Shown one piece after another: positions 45,901-59,310 of a DNA stretch of 64,000 bases. A model generated the notes under the pieces. The model searched no databases. It was not told where the DNA came from and was given only the letters and a program-made list of their open reading frames with translations. Position 1 is the stretch's first letter; each line of letters opens with the position of its first letter. This DNA is from Aspidiotus rigidus (taxonomy: Eukaryota; Arthropoda; Insecta; Hemiptera; Diaspididae). Location of the stretch: NCBI GenBank assembly GCA_035079385.1, contig JAVHKY010000029.1, positions 2,232,001 to 2,296,000 on the forward strand. Direction: 5' to 3'. Position numbers and translations under genes: made by a program.

Positions 45901-48200
45901 CTTTGATTCAATGTTGAGGTCCTCAAACTCTCTGTTCTTTGTTGTTGTTAGGTTCAATCCCTGGTGTCACTTTTTTTATACAAATCGAATTTTTGTCCGT
46001 CTCTTCCACCACCCTTTAATTCATCATTTACCCAATACAAACAGGAAACTTTTTCTACGATTTTCTTTTCCAATATGAAAATATAAATAAGTTTCCCACT
46101 CAAATGTAGGTATTTTGTAAGTTCTTCTAGCCAAGGGTGAATTCACACAAGGCCCTTAAACATCTAAAAAAGGCTCAAGTTATACAGTTTGATCTGCAAT
46201 GAAAAAGTTTTATTGAACAATGAAATATCCCGCCCCCCCCCAAAAAAAAAAATAAAATAATAAAAATATTCTTGCCCTTAGGTTTCAAAGTTCAACATTT
46301 TTCGAAAGTTTGTATAGAATTCAGGTACCACGTTAAAAATGAACTAAAAATCAATTATAGGGAAGAGAACCGGATATGTAATGTTCTAGAGGAGCTTGTT
46401 TAAAGCCCCTTCCGAGGAAAACGCAGAGAATAATAACTCAATTCTAATTCTTACGTCATGAATTATTATGAGAACTCCGCGGGACCAATTTTGAAGAGAA
46501 TTGTACGTACATAAACTTTTCTCGTAGACGCTCATTGACAGAGGTCGCAGACGAAGATTGTTCCAATGCATCTTCTCTTGCACGCATACTTACGCCACCT
46601 AGTGAATGGGAAAGCTATAGACCAGCTACCAAGAGCGAAATTGTATACTCTAGTCGATGAGCGAAGGATGATCTCATTCATTGTATCTTTTCAAGAGCTC
46701 GAATTTCATTGCTGACGGCCGCCAATGAAGTCCTTGTGTATACTCGAGATCAAAGCGAATAATCGAAGACCTACTTCTCGCGAGTTTAATTCATAAGACT
46801 ACTACAAGGCCTATAGCGCGAAAAATAGAACCACGCGTTAATTTCAGTATAAGAAGAATATTAAGTACACATTACTTAGTGATTTTATGCCCATTCTCTC
46901 TAAATATTTCAGCGCCGTGGCTGTCTTTTTCATCAGCGTCGAGTTCTTCTCATTCTATCTTTCTCGCCTCTTCTTCAAAACCGCATCACTCTGTGAAGAA
47001 CTGTTTCTTTTCTTTTCTGTTTCTCTCTTTAAATAGGTAGTGAATAACCGAATTTATTTGCATTTGAAGCGGATGACATAAATCTAAAGACGCTAGCTGG
47101 TCGCATCCATAATCAAAAAGCGAAACGATAATAGGTGTTAGGACTGACACATCGCGGCGTTTGTTATTTGATGGATTTCCGTCTCGAGTTGTTGAATACA
47201 TTATTCAAATAGGCGGTCTTTTCGAATACCGAAGTAACAGGTGTCTTAAAAAATGTTGAAGTGTTTGACATTGTCGAGTCAACAGAGCTCATTACCGAGC
47301 ACTTAGAATGAAAAAGTATTAGTCTTTTTACAGTTGACGATGAGGAGCGCAGCGATCATCCTTGTTCTGCGGAGACTGTGGTGTGCGTAGAAGAGTGTGA
47401 AAAAAGCCACATATTCCGCGCGCCGCTGTCTCTAAACTCGAATGTGCGACTCAAATAATTGATATAGAATGCAGATTGTTGAGAATGTTGATAGAGCGAA
47501 TCCGCGCTTTTAAAGCTTATCTTAGCAGAAGATCGTAGAAAATTTTTCGATCTCCATTCATCTAATGGCTAGTCATCTACAAGGATCGGGATAATACCCA
47601 CTACACCATTTCTTCTATTGGTTGATCTGTAAATCGGTGAAAAATTCTACGTCACCAGAATAAGATGTTTTCGAACCTCACTGGCTTGTATTGAGGATTC
47701 TACATGCAGTCTGACTCTAGGGACTATAAAAAGAAACAGAGGTTGGAGGCGATTGATTGAATGAGCGTGAATTTCAGCACTCATCGTATACGAGTTTGTG
47801 TTACGGCTTACAGAGAACTTCACGTATATAGAACGCTTCTGGCTCAAATTTCGGAAATATTTTGGAAATGAGGCTATGGATTAAGAAGAAGGGGAAGACA
47901 AATCTAGAAAGTTGATCTGTAGGAGAATGAAACTTGAATTATAGAAACTTTTTCGGGTAAACCCAGTGGACCTTGAGATTGGAGTTGTCTGAAGAATTTT
48001 CAACCGATTGGCGAGTGAGGTTAGCTTCGGTCAATCGCCGGAACTTTCATCAAAAAGATTTCAACGATCTTGAAATGTGAAATTGGCCGCGTAATGAAAA
48101 TAGCGTTTCATATCTTTGAAATGATCAAAAGGGTGCCATCATAAGTGGACTTTTTGTTCTAGTTTTAACAGTTTATAGTAAATCTTGTAAATTGAGAATA
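45900..48200. other. mostly unique DNA, no gene recognised
   Basis: A short stretch near 47,335-47,400 encodes VDDEERSDHPCSAETV, resembling the linker (DDERSGRPS) after the N-terminal domain of mariner transposases. It is isolated and degenerate, so this is only a possibility. Confidence 0.35.
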
Positions 48201-48220
48201 TTTTGCGTGACATTCTTATG

Positions 48221-48270
48221 AAGGAGGAACAGTTACAAACTTGCACAATTAAGTTTGACTGTTCCTCCTT
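48221..48270. ncRNA. 50-nt hairpin of unknown role
   Basis: AAGGAGGAACAGT pairs perfectly with ACTGTTCCTCCTT (13 bp). After a 2-nt bulge CAAACTT pairs with AAGTTTG (7 bp), leaving an 8-nt loop. This is far stronger than expected by chance in this AT-rich DNA. It is shorter than a typical insect microRNA precursor and could equally be a small fold-back element. Confidence 0.45.
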
Positions 48271-48639
48271 TATAGTATGGCTTGTGACGCTATACAAACA
48301 CTTTTTTCTTGCATTCGACGAGACTACAGCTTTCCCCAACTCCAACCGATCTCTCTATGACTCCAAACGCAGGATCACTTTCCAAATTCTTCTATTCTCG
48401 AACTTTTACTTTATCGACCTTTCTCAGGACTCGTATCCTTCAAACCAGATGAGACATCTATATCTGAATTTTTATACCAAACCAGAAGATTTCGTAGAAT
48501 TCTCACGAGAAATAAGATCGTGTTCATGCATATCGCAAGATTTGTACTTTACCTATTTCAGAAACCTTGATTGTAATTACGAGTACTTTTTGCCTCGGAG
48601 AAATTGCGCTCGTAAAAAAAAAAAATATCAATGAATGAA

Positions 48640-49870
48640 TCATCGTACGCATACGACTTGGGAGTCAAGGTTTGGTAACCCTTGCTTAACAATGATATTC
48701 TTCCATAATGGGATGTGTATAAATCGAAAATGCTTATACAGTATGCGTATCTGCGTTCAGTTTTGACTTTTTTTCCTTATTTTATGTCGAACATTTCGAC
48801 CTTCGAGTTACAACAACCGTCGTTACCCTTCACTCGCATTAATCGACAAACGTTTCTAACTTTTGCCACGCGGAGAGTTATAATGATTGTACAGCAAAAA
48901 AAAAAATATATATACATATAAAACTAATTAATTAGCGGTATAACGGCTTATCCAGCAATTTGACAGATGAATATGAGGAGAAAAAAAAAAAAACAACTAA
49001 TGCGACTATAAATACAATAAAGCTTGAGCCTATATGAGCAAATAAGTGAATAGTCGTTTAGGAGTGAATATGCATGTTCTGGCGCACTTCACTAATCTCT
49101 ATAACACAGACTAGGTACTTTTAGAAATTTTCTACGAATATTTCTGGATCTTTACACAAAACATTCAGGCGATTTAAAGTAAACGTATTTCGCCCAAATT
49201 TTTCTTCTCTGTCAATTTTGTATCAAAGTCATATCAATTTCCTATCTTTCAACCCTTTCTTTTTAAATAAATCACCATCACTACGTGCGCTGAATTTTTC
49301 GATCTTTTTAAAAAATTTAGAGAACGAAAAATCCTTCTTATATTCTTTCTTGCGCACTTGATCAATCTCTGTAACGCAGACAACTTTTCGAGATTTTCTT
49401 GTCGTAAATCTGTACAAACCTCCCTAAATTTCCACATTAAATATTTAACCGTTCTAAAACAAAGGGAAATATATAAGTGCACGCCTCATAAAATTATATT
49501 GACCGCCAGTTCCCCTCCCGCCATGGAAAAAAAGTGACACGACGTTGAAACCACGACGAACGTCATAAATGTACGCAAGGACTGGCACACAACCTGTATT
49601 TCAAAAGAAGACAATCTTGCTGCATTTATTGTGAGGAACTCCAGCCAGTATGGGCTTGACAATAGAGACTGCCTCCCCATAGTGAACCTCAAACTCCCTA
49701 TGAGTGAGGTATGACTGTTGATGGAGCTGTTTTCCCAGTTGTTCCATCCCAGAGGAGTCGGTTAAGTAATGTGTGCACTACTTACTTCGTGTATTTGTCC
49801 GTTCCATAGGACTTCCAGTCTTTTGGATCTCGAGTGCACAACTTGAATGAGGATGTGTGCACTACTTACT
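48640..49870. other. no gene recognised
   Basis: AT-rich unique DNA with several A-runs. Two similar segments (49,085-49,150 and 49,345-49,400, sharing GCGCACTT.ATCAATCTCTGTAACGCAGAC-like words) suggest a small local duplication. Confidence 0.35.
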
Positions 49871-49877
49871 TCATGTA

Positions 49878-50080
49878 CTGGGTGGACCAGAAAGATGTTA
49901 CCAGTTAAATGGGAGTTTGCACTAAATTCACTCCAGCACAAAAACGCGAAACGTTAGACGTATACTTAAAATCTACGAAATTTGTATGTATTTCAATTTT
50001 CTTCAATTTGCGCCCCTACCCAACTATCTACGACTTTTTTGAGCCGAGTTCTGAACCAAAATATGCTAACACGTTATTGG
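49878..50080. repeat. inverted dispersed copy of 28,300-28,470
   Basis: GGTGGACCAGAAAGATGTTA, CAGTTAAATGGGAGTTTGCA, TTTGCGCCCCTACCCAA and ACGACTTTTTTGAGCCGAGT follow in the same order as in the reverse complement of 28,300-28,470. Confidence 0.6.
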
Positions 50081-50689
50081 TAGGGAAATTCGATTGAAAC
50101 TTTGTACCGTCCCCGAGAAAGCTTAAAAGATTCCCATGGGTTAAAAACAAAAGCGCGGCCGCCCCTCCAAAGCGAAGCAAGCGTTACTATTACAATAAAT
50201 CGAAAGTGTCAACGTCTCTTCTGTAGTGAATGTAGCTTGTAGGCTATAATGGTTTTTCATCCGTGCAATACATTTCATAGGCATGTAAATTTTTTTATCT
50301 GTGTGATACATTTCCATGACATGTCAATTTTGTTTCCTTGGCGTGTTATCGATAGGCGGGCAATTTTGTTTATGCCTAAAACAAATAAGAATCATTTCAT
50401 CCTCTTCACTAGTTTTAAAGGCTTCAGCTGAAATCGTACTCGTTGAAGTAGAGGCTAAATTAGCGCATATTATTAACAAAGCTCCGAATAGAGGAAGAAA
50501 AAATCGCACCAGAGTGCGACTTCAAATTGAAACCGTATCGCAATGTATTATGGCTAGAGCTTCACATTCGATGGATTCAGAAGCAAAGGGCCCGTGACAA
50601 GCCTATGGATGATGCGGTCAACTCAGGGTACAGTGAATATTGGGTTCAGTCCGAGGGAACGTCGTATGCTGAACGAAGAGTAAGGGGAA

Positions 50690-51175
50690 AATGGCCTGGA
50701 TGTGCGTTGAAAAGATGTCCTCCGCATGAAAAAACTCGAAATCTAAAAAGTTGGACCTATCCGCACGGGTTGCAGAGCCATTTTGAGGCCTAGAATCCAA
50801 ATGAATAATGATAGCAGAGCAATGAAACTATAACTGGGAGATATTTCAGAAAATGTGGACGTACATCCATGGTATTTCTATAAAAAAAAAAAAAAAAAAA
50901 AAAGAATCATTCATATTTTCCCTAGTTTCTAGTAATAACGAAACTTCAAACGCATACTTAACAAAAGAAATCAATATTCATTCCTTTGATGCGCCATGCT
51001 TTCAAGTACAACATACTAATTCAGTACCATAGTCTTCGGTGTGGTGAAACATCCCCAGAAAAATCAATATTGAATGGTGAATTTCTGTAATTTTTTCATC
51101 AATAGCGGGGTAAGCTATGACTGCTACCGCAATAGACCGCGCGGTATTGATAGGCAATATTCGGGCTGAATAATA
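50690..51175. mobile_element. fold-back element, partial copy
   Basis: TGTGCGTTGAAAAGATGTCC, CGGGTTGCAGAGCCATTTTG and AGGCCTAGAATCCAAATGA match 22,550-22,670. After an A-run (50,883-50,903), CCCTAGTTTCTAGTAATAAC and TAGCGGGGTAAGCTATGACT match the middle of the 22.5-23.3 kb element. Confidence 0.55.
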
Positions 51176-51289
51176 CGCACTCCTAAGGTTCACTGTCTTC
51201 ACTTTGAAATGTCAATTTTTTCTTTTTCCTCGAGTCGCAGCGGTACGAATTGTGTTGTTGGGAGCCCGTGCACTTACTTGAGGTGAACG

Positions 51290-51545
51290 AATCTCCTCCC
51301 GAGATAAGGGAACAATCGAAGCGGGAGAACACGTAAAAATTCTTGTTGTTATTATGCCGATGGAAGGGAAGAATACCGAAAAGATTTTTTCTGTTGTGAG
51401 CCCGCAATAAGAAAACGGCGATCGCCTCGTGTTTGATTGAAGCGAGGGAACACGCGAAAATTCTCGTGAAGGAATGATGACGAAAGGATTTTTTTTTGTA
51501 AGCTCGCGGTGAGAGACCGGCGATCGAGCCGCGTGATATTTTATA
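51290..51545. repeat. about 120-bp minisatellite, distant cluster
   Basis: Two units with GATGGAAGGGAAGAATACCG or GAAGGAATGATGACGAAAGG, CTGTTGTGAGCCCGCAATAA or GTAAGCTCGCGGTGAGAGAC, GGCGATCG and GAAGCGAGGGAACACGCG. The same family occurs at 26.3-28.0 kb. Confidence 0.55.
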
Positions 51546-51549
51546 GGTA

Positions 51550-53270
51550 ATTTTCAACTTCAAACTTCCAAGTACCACTCGTACATCATTGAAAAGGAAA
51601 ATTCTTTCTAACATCCAAACTTGTCGAAATATTTTCCAAAAACCGATTTTTTGGAGCTGGGTGACCTCTAGCTTGATATTTTTCCGCTCTCGGCGCTCAC
51701 AATGTTTGTACACTCATCATCAGTGCGATCCACTACCTTTTTCCCAATGTTTAGAAGACCATCTCGTATCTTGGAGCGACGTTTCGAAAAACAACAAGAT
51801 ACAAAATGAATTGTTATTCCTCAGCGAAATTTAAGATTTCTCAAGGAGCTCGATAATGATGCAGACTTCAATCTCGCGCCCTATCTGCCATACCAATTGT
51901 CTCTAGAATCTGGATGTACTCTATAATTTTTTCCGAACGTGTGATCAACGCACGCCGGTTGCGTAAATCACGCATGTACCGAGTATGTAATTGAATTTTA
52001 TGTGTGTCCTAATCGCAATTCGTACACTTACGAGGTGTTAAAATCTAGTCTCGTCTATAGGCCCTATATACGTACCGCATATGTATCTATAATTTAACCT
52101 ATTCTTAAATAAAATTTAGTTTCAAATGAAACTACATACCGCGTGTTGTTATTCAACCTATTCGAATTCGCTTGTGGCGAAACAAATCCACCCGCGTCAT
52201 AAGGTGTTCCACGTCTGCCCATGAGGATACCTGTTCATTAACTCTATATAGGTACTGCACACACTCCCGAGTACGTACGCACTTCTCTAGTAGGTATGAA
52301 GCAGTTTTGAAAATAATTTATGTAAAAAGCGCACAGTTTTATGCTCGGAAATTGACATGCTCACATCGGATCTGAATTTCTTTTAATGAATAAAAATTCG
52401 AAATAAAGTCGAATGTAGGACGATATAGCTTTTGGCAAAGAGGAGACTGCACAATATCCTCCGCGATTATAATTTACTGCTCTTTTATCTTTTTTTGTAG
52501 GTGGCCTTTTTTTTCTATCTCTGCCTTCTTTCGCTCCGCTAGATAGTGAAAAGTTATAATGCAAAATAAATTAACTGTATACGCGGAAACCAGTCTTAAA
52601 AAAACACATCGAATTGTGAGCTTTATGTATATGCTAAGCGCGGGTACTAGATTATTCATTTCTCTCCTACGCTTCGCGATAGGCTTCAGTTATTACTATC
52701 GTTTCGTCTTGCTATATAATTAACGCTTTCTTTAGTTCGAACGTATACGTGTCAGAACTAGTTTGAACGATACGAATATGGTTCATCGGAAGTATAAGAT
52801 GCGGTATAATTTTTTCGTATGTACCTATCTATACATTTAAATAAACCTATAAGTTGGAAAATTTGATTCTTACACAGCAGCCTACTTACATATCTGTGTA
52901 TGAGTAGATCATCGAATGAATTGCGTGAAAATGTGGTAAATTTGAAGAACGAGATTTCAAGAATACAACATACGCTGACGCCGCGTATCTAGCCTCTTAT
53001 CGATATCACATAGAACCAGTTCTGATGAGAATATTGCTCGTTGACTACGTGCTCTCGCTCGGTGGCTCTAAAAACTTCGTAAGCGCGCATTTCGAAAATT
53101 TGTTCGAGTTTAATTATTTTATCGTGAACTTTGTCCTCGGCGTAAAAAACAGCACAAGAAAGGAGTGCGAGAGGGAATGGTTTTCGGCTTACATCTGAAG
53201 GATGATTCCCTACTCTAGAAAAATTCTATCTTCGACGCTTGCTGCAAAATGAATTCCGAAAGAAGGTGCT
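51550..53270. other. unique AT-rich DNA, no gene recognised
   Basis: No repeat family, RNA gene or domain-bearing frame was recognised. Confidence 0.45.
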
Positions 53271-53278
53271 CGTAAGTT

Positions 53279-56200
53279 GTGATAAAAAAGATTAATCAAC
53301 CCATATGCGCCGCCAATTCAATCACCTTTGTAGTAAACTGTTCACAGCAAATTTTATGCACCCCTCTCCTCATTGGATTCTCCCTTAATCTAAAATACGT
53401 CTCGATCTCACAGAAATCCGCAAATACCTGTAATAATGACCTACCCCTGAGACCCCTACTCGTCTTAATTTTCGGTTCTCTTTCAGCGATTGATCTTTCC
53501 TTTTTCTCATCCTCCCTCTCTCCCAAACTCACTTGGTCTACCCACCCTGACCTATGCGACAGAGACCACTTCCCAATTCTTATCCAATCGCAAAATCTAT
53601 CTCATAGCAATTGCTCAACTCCCCCTGACTCATCAACAAAGCTAACTGGGTCCCCTTTCACGACCTCAATTCAAACACATCCTCTCTTCCAGACCCCTCT
53701 AACCCCTCCATAGCACGAGAAACATCTACCAAATTCATTACCGATGCCGCAGAACTCTCTATTCCTCACTCTTCAGAAAAAAGGAAACGTAATAAAGTCC
53801 CTTGGTGGTCAGACAAAATCCATCAAGCTGTCAAAACACGCAAAAAAGCCCTTCGTACTTACAACTCCACCCGCACCCAAACTTGATACTTTACAAGAAA
53901 GCTCGCGCCAATGCAAGGACTCTAATCCGTGCTGGAAAGAAACAGTCCTGGAGTTCATTTGTTGTGTGATTGAACCAACCTGTGTCTATCTCTACTATGT
54001 GGAGAGATATAATTACTAGCTAATTCACCTCTGTGTCTTCTAACGATAATTACAATCCCGATTTCTCAAGTTATAAACTCCAACAAGAAAAATTTGATAT
54101 ATCTTATGACCCCCCCCCCCCCACAAATCATATCCTTCCATACAACCTCCCTATTTCTGAAACTGAACTGATAACTACTATAAATGAAAACACGAGAAAC
54201 GCTTCCCCCGGACTTGATGACATACACTCGGCCATGAACAAAAATCTCCACCCAAACTCACTCTCTTATCTCCTCTCCTTATTTAACACAATTTTCGCAC
54301 AAAACATTTACCCCACCTTTTGGAAAACGGTCATCATCCTCCCCATACTGAAACCAAACTCTGACCCACTCCTTCCAGCCTCATACCGCCTTATAGACCT
54401 CTCCAGTGTTCTTGGCACACTATTCCAAAAAATGCTGAACAAAAGACTCTTCTGGTATTTAGAATCAAACAATCCTCTCCTCCTACCAATACGGTTTCAG
54501 AAAAGGACGGAGCACTGTACAACCTTTTTTCGACCTTCAATCCCAAATCAACGATGCATCCAGGAACAAATCTTCTCTATACTTCATCTTCTTCGACCTC
54601 CAGGAAGCGTTTCCTCGAGGCTGGAGACATTTTATCTCTACCAAACTGTATGAAGTTGGTCTCCGAGGCCCTCTTCCAAATATACTGAAAACCTTTTTCA
54701 ACAACAGAACACTTGTAATAAGAATCAATAACACCTCTCCCCCCCCCCCTCTCAGTCCAAAACGGAGGCGAAGTTTTCAGCGTTCTTTTTCCTAATAGCT
54801 ATCAGTGATATCACCTCACATGTCAACGTCTTTTTGCCGACGATTATAACATCTCCATCAGCTCTGCTAACCTCGAGAGGGCCTGCAACCTCCTCCAGGA
54901 AACTCTCAATTCAATTACCTCATGGACATTAGAAAACGGATTTAGATTCTCTGCTTCAAAAACATATTCAGTCGTTTTCAAGAAAAGAAACCCTATTTCA
55001 TCTATCCCTCCCCTCATTTTACAAAACTTTGGAATTCCATCACGAAACTACGGCAAACTTATCGGCCTGCACTCTGATCAAAAACTTACTTGGGTTCCAC
55101 AGTAAAACCCTCAAAGCCAAATGCACACGCGCTGTAAACGTTTTAAAATTCTTATCTCACTCCTCGAAAGGATGCAACCAAAAATTACTCCTCCAACTTT
55201 ATGAAAGCCTCATCCACTCGAAATTGGACTATGGAGCCCCAATTTATAACTTGGCCGACAAAACTGTTCTCACCTTACGTGACCGCATCCAAACATCCTC
55301 CCTCAGGATTGACCTGAGAGCTTACCGCACTAGCTTCAAATATAGTCTATGCGCAGAGGCCACAGAACACTTCTTTCACTTTCTTAGACTCACCCTTCTG
55401 TCTCCCAATTTCCGCAACTTCCAATTTTCAGCCGAATTTTTCACGTTAACAACAGTCAATTCTCCACAAAACATATACGACTTCAATTCAATGACTCGCT
55501 AGCAAACCCCCTAGAACCCATTCATACAACCTACCTCCCTTGGACTCTCCCTCAACCCAAAATACGACGTCTCAATCTCACAGAAAATCCCGAATATGAC
55601 AAAACTGCTTGTATCCAACTCGTCACAAAATTACTTCAAGAATACCCTTATATAGCTGGTGCTGAATGTACACCAAACTGTAGACGTCGAGGGCGTAAAA
55701 GTCCCTTGTGCGTATTTAGTACTCTGCCTCTCTGATGGGTCTAAAACATCTAATAAAGCAGCATACGCATTCTCCATTGACGGGGAAATATTTTCAGAAA
55801 GCATCCTCAACATATGCCTCCATATTTACAGCGGAACTTATGGGCATACTTATAACTATCCCTCCTACCTCTCCCAACTTCCCCCCAATGGCCAATTCCT
55901 TCTCCTCACTGACTCCCTCTCTTCTCTTCATTCCCTTACAGATGCATACAACTCCAATCCAATAGTTAAACGCATTCACACTTAATCAACACTCATATAA
56001 TCTTCATATTATGGACTCCTGGACACATTGGTCTCCCTCATTATGATTCCGTTGATCGAGGCGCTAAACAAGCTACCTCTTTTGACCAAATAACTGATAA
56101 CTACCCTGTACCATCTCTGGACTATAAAAATTACTACCGTTCACTCATCACTTGACCATGGAACACACGTTGGCAACATTAATCCAACAACAAACTCCTT

Positions 56201-56465
56201 CGTATTAAAAAAATCTCCGTCCCTTGGTCATCCTCCATCAGATACACATAACGAGAAAAAGTGATTTTTTCTTGTCCCAGAATAAGCCACACAAAAAGTA
56301 CAACCCCCGCATCCCAACTCCTCTATCTTGCCCCTACTGCCAACAAAACAATCCAACAGTTGACCATCTTTTCTTCTGCCCCAAATTCTAGCCTCACCCT
56401 CCTCAAGCACTCAAAAAGAACCATGAAAGTATTTGTGGTATTCTACAATATCTACAACTAACTAA
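53279..56465 (+). pseudogene. near-full-length decayed I/Jockey-like LINE (EN, RT, RNase H, zinc knuckle)
   Basis: Order on plus: the endonuclease end with FGSLSAIDLSFFSSSLSPKL and CDRDHFPILIQ (53,480-53,590; the SxIDL and SDHxPI blocks); RT with ASPGLDDIHSAMNKNL (54,200), FWKTVIILPILKPNSDP (54,320), ASYRLIDLSSVLGTLFQKML (54,380) and LYESLIHSKLDYGAPIYN (55,198), then LCAEATEHFFHFLRLTLL; RNase H with SDGSKTSNKAAYAFSIDG (55,730), FTAELMGI (55,825), LLTDSLSSLHSLTDAYNSNP (55,905) and a GHIGLPHYDSVDRGAKQ end (56,020); and a CPYCQQNNPTVDHLFFC zinc knuckle (56,325-56,380). Many frameshifts and stops, including around the YxDD-type region, make it inactive. The presence of RNase H favours the I group. 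Confidence 0.85.
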
Positions 56466-56479
56466 CTTTCATTCTAACA

Positions 56480-58440
56480 TCTAAACAAACTAACTGCGCG
56501 CACTAATGACACTCAACATTAATTTATGAAAAGTTCATCTTCCTTACTGACAACTAGCCTGACATTTTTCAACGAAATTTGCACCATTTACGAGGATATT
56601 GAGTGACAAAGAAGCGATCGTTTTGTAAGTAAAGTCCAACTTACGACTTAGAGGGTAAACTGCTATTTGAATCTAATTTGTAGCGTAATGAGAGCTGAAA
56701 GATAGATTTTGCCACTATCAGGCAGTGGCTCGTAACATTGAGGACTAATATAGTATATCTCTCAGCAATCATTTATTTTGTTCGCTAAATTACATTTTTT
56801 TTTCTCTCTTTCTGTTTTGTGCAGACTATAATTACGCCGTACTTTGTGAATACATCCGTCCTAACTATCACTTGTTGATCCAAATATGGTGACTTCTTCG
56901 AACATCGTGATCAACTGTAGTGATTAATGAGGACAGATTTGAATGTGTACAAGAATTAACTTTTAAAGAACTGATTACCCGCCTTTTTGACTGGTATCAG
57001 ATCAATAAAAAATTTTATTGAATATATTTCATCAACAATTAAGGAATAAAAGGTTGGACACCGCTTAATTCGTCGTTATGTGGTTTACTGAAACCTCAAT
57101 AAACCTTATATTCGACGCAAGAAAGACCTTGAGAACAGTGTCTCTTTGCTAGAGAATCTCCTCCCAGAAATGAAAAAGCGGAAACATTAATTAGTATAGG
57201 AGTTTCGCATTGAAGAATATAATAATATAATACGTAAGTGCATATTACGAAAGAAACTTTTTTTTTTTTTTTTTTTTCTAATTCAACAGTAAGATTTATA
57301 TGAGTTGTAACCGAGATCATTGGGTCAAGGTTATCGTATTCAATTCTCTATTACAGCGTTCAGGGTATCTGCAGTAAAATATTCATTATACGAGTAGCTC
57401 ATACTATGGTACTTATCTATGTATAGATAATTACGAGTATTAACGTTCGACGTTGTCAGAATGCTCATTCGCACTTTTCGGCAGCTTTCTAATCGCTTAC
57501 CGTTACCCACACACGACTAAATAAGTTGACTTGTGCTCGTATCTCATGTCATTTCAGACTACCTTCATGGAGAAAAAAAAAAGATACAGATACAATCGCC
57601 GCCGGTGATCTATTAACGTATAAACGCCAAATATCCGTGGCGAAGATATTGTGCAGAGTTCTTTCTTCGACTATCAACGCCAAATTAAAAAAATAAAATA
57701 TTTTTTTTTCTCGAGCACGTGGCGGCGTAAAAAAATATTAATATTGTTCCGATATCATCGCGAAGTCGTAAATAGTGCCAACCGCGATTTCTCAGCATTC
57801 GTAAATAGTTCAAAAAAAAAAAGTAATTACTCGCTTTCTCGCCGATTGCTGTAGAAATTTCCATCCAAGTATATAGGAACGTCGTTGTGGGTGTGAAGGT
57901 CGAGTCCAGCGGCACATTATCTCGCTTTCATTATTCGGGAGAGCTTTGTTAAAATTTTCAAATTTGCAGAGTTGTACAACAACCATCACAGGCCAGGTCG
58001 TATTGAATTTTTTCCGCGCTAGACTATAGTATAGTTCAAGGGTATCTCGTGAACCCTTTCACTCAACAATGAGAATGTCATTATGAGAGTTTTGATTTGT
58101 TTTCCTGTATTACTCGCGCGTTTTTACGTAATGAAGTCAGTATGTTTCACTCGGTCATTAATAATCATTACATTATGGTTTCCTGTTACAACAGCCGAGT
58201 TGCTGGTTGAACTGCGTTCAAGCGAGGTGGGCCTCTGTCGAGTGCGTATCGCCAACATTCAACTTAATTAAGTGAGATGCCCTCGAGCAACGATATGACT
58301 TGACGGACGATTTTGCCAAAAATAATTTTTTTCATCCATCTTTTCCGCATCAAGACCTCTGGATCAATCGTATAGATTTCTATTCGTATATTTTCTATTG
58401 ATGATTTTGTAGAGCTTAATAAAGGCTATTAGACTCAGAT
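56480..58440. other. unique AT-rich DNA, no gene recognised
   Basis: T-runs (57,260-57,278) and short frames only. Confidence 0.45.
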
Positions 58441-58449
58441 TCATCTCAA

Positions 58450-58760
58450 TGAGCACCATCATTCAGACCGGTCAGCGCTAATATCGCGCACAACGAAAAC
58501 GGGACAATAGATGGACAGCAAAACTTCATCCAAATCTTAAAAAAACCTCATTCGATCTCCTCTACGCTACAGCGGCATGGCCTACTCGTTTACAATTTAG
58601 TTAGACCGAATCAGTTCTCAAATTTCTATTTCCCATTCACACCCATTTCCTCAGAACAGCACTGAGAGCTTTCTGTATGAGTCCCAAACTCAGCCTCCGA
58701 ACCGCTGGCGCCTTTCCCACACCATCTTATGGAAAACATAATTTCTCCTTAAAAAAAGGC
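58450..58760 (+). pseudogene. LINE reverse transcriptase end fragment
   Basis: The translation at about 58,645-58,735 gives STLRAFCMSPKLSLRTAGAF and PTPSY, the ALRA..G..PK.SL..EAG..P block at the RT end of I/Jockey-like LINEs. The preceding sequence follows the same family only weakly. Confidence 0.45.
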
Positions 58761-58859
58761 AGAAGCTAACATATCTCCTTCAGAGACACGTAGTGTAGCA
58801 TTTTATATGCAAGTGATTGGTCAAAATCAAAGATCTTCAATTCTACCTAATATATCGAC

Positions 58860-59310
58860 TTTCGATGATGACGTCATAGTAACGTCTCACTCCACCAGAC
58901 TGACGGACTCACTCATTCCTCTCGTTCGCCGTCACTCTTAGCCTAGTATAAGTTCAGTGCACTGTATGTTGGGCTAATTAGCTCACTCACTCCACTTCTT
59001 GGCCAGAACAGCCTAAAGCCAAGTGCAGTATAGTCTAGTATGCTGTGAGTTATGCCTAGTATAAATCTAGTATTCTTCATGTTAGTCTTATTAGCTGTTA
59101 GGCTGAGTAAGTCACGGCAGTGGGTGGGAGGGGTATTTTTTTCTTAGGTTTAAACCATCACTAAAAGAAAGAAAGAAAATAAAGAAGCTTATGGTGATTG
59201 TAAAATTATTTGGCGCAAGAACGTAACGCGATCGCGGACGAAAATTTCCTTAGTCTCCCACATATCACATCTTAGAGGTCGAAATTATTCTAAGTTCCTC
59301 TCCCACATAC
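58860..59310. repeat. composite repeat with TGACGTCAT and CTAGTATA words
   Basis: GATGATGACGTCATAGTAAC (58,866) is followed by GCCTAGTATAAGTTCAG, GTATAGTCTAGTATG and GCCTAGTATAAATCTAGTAT (58,940-59,075), then a GTCGAAATTATTCTAAGTTC unit related to 60,120. Confidence 0.5.

Noticed and set aside
45940..45975. GGTTCAATCCCTGGTGTCAC followed by T-run as a tRNA 3' half
   Set aside because: It resembles a B box and T-arm, but no A box or acceptor stem could be paired with it.
48203..48634. 143-codon plus-strand frame
   Set aside because: It begins inside the 50-nt hairpin, shows no domain or signal, and ends in a poly-Lys run from an A-tract. It is probably a chance frame.
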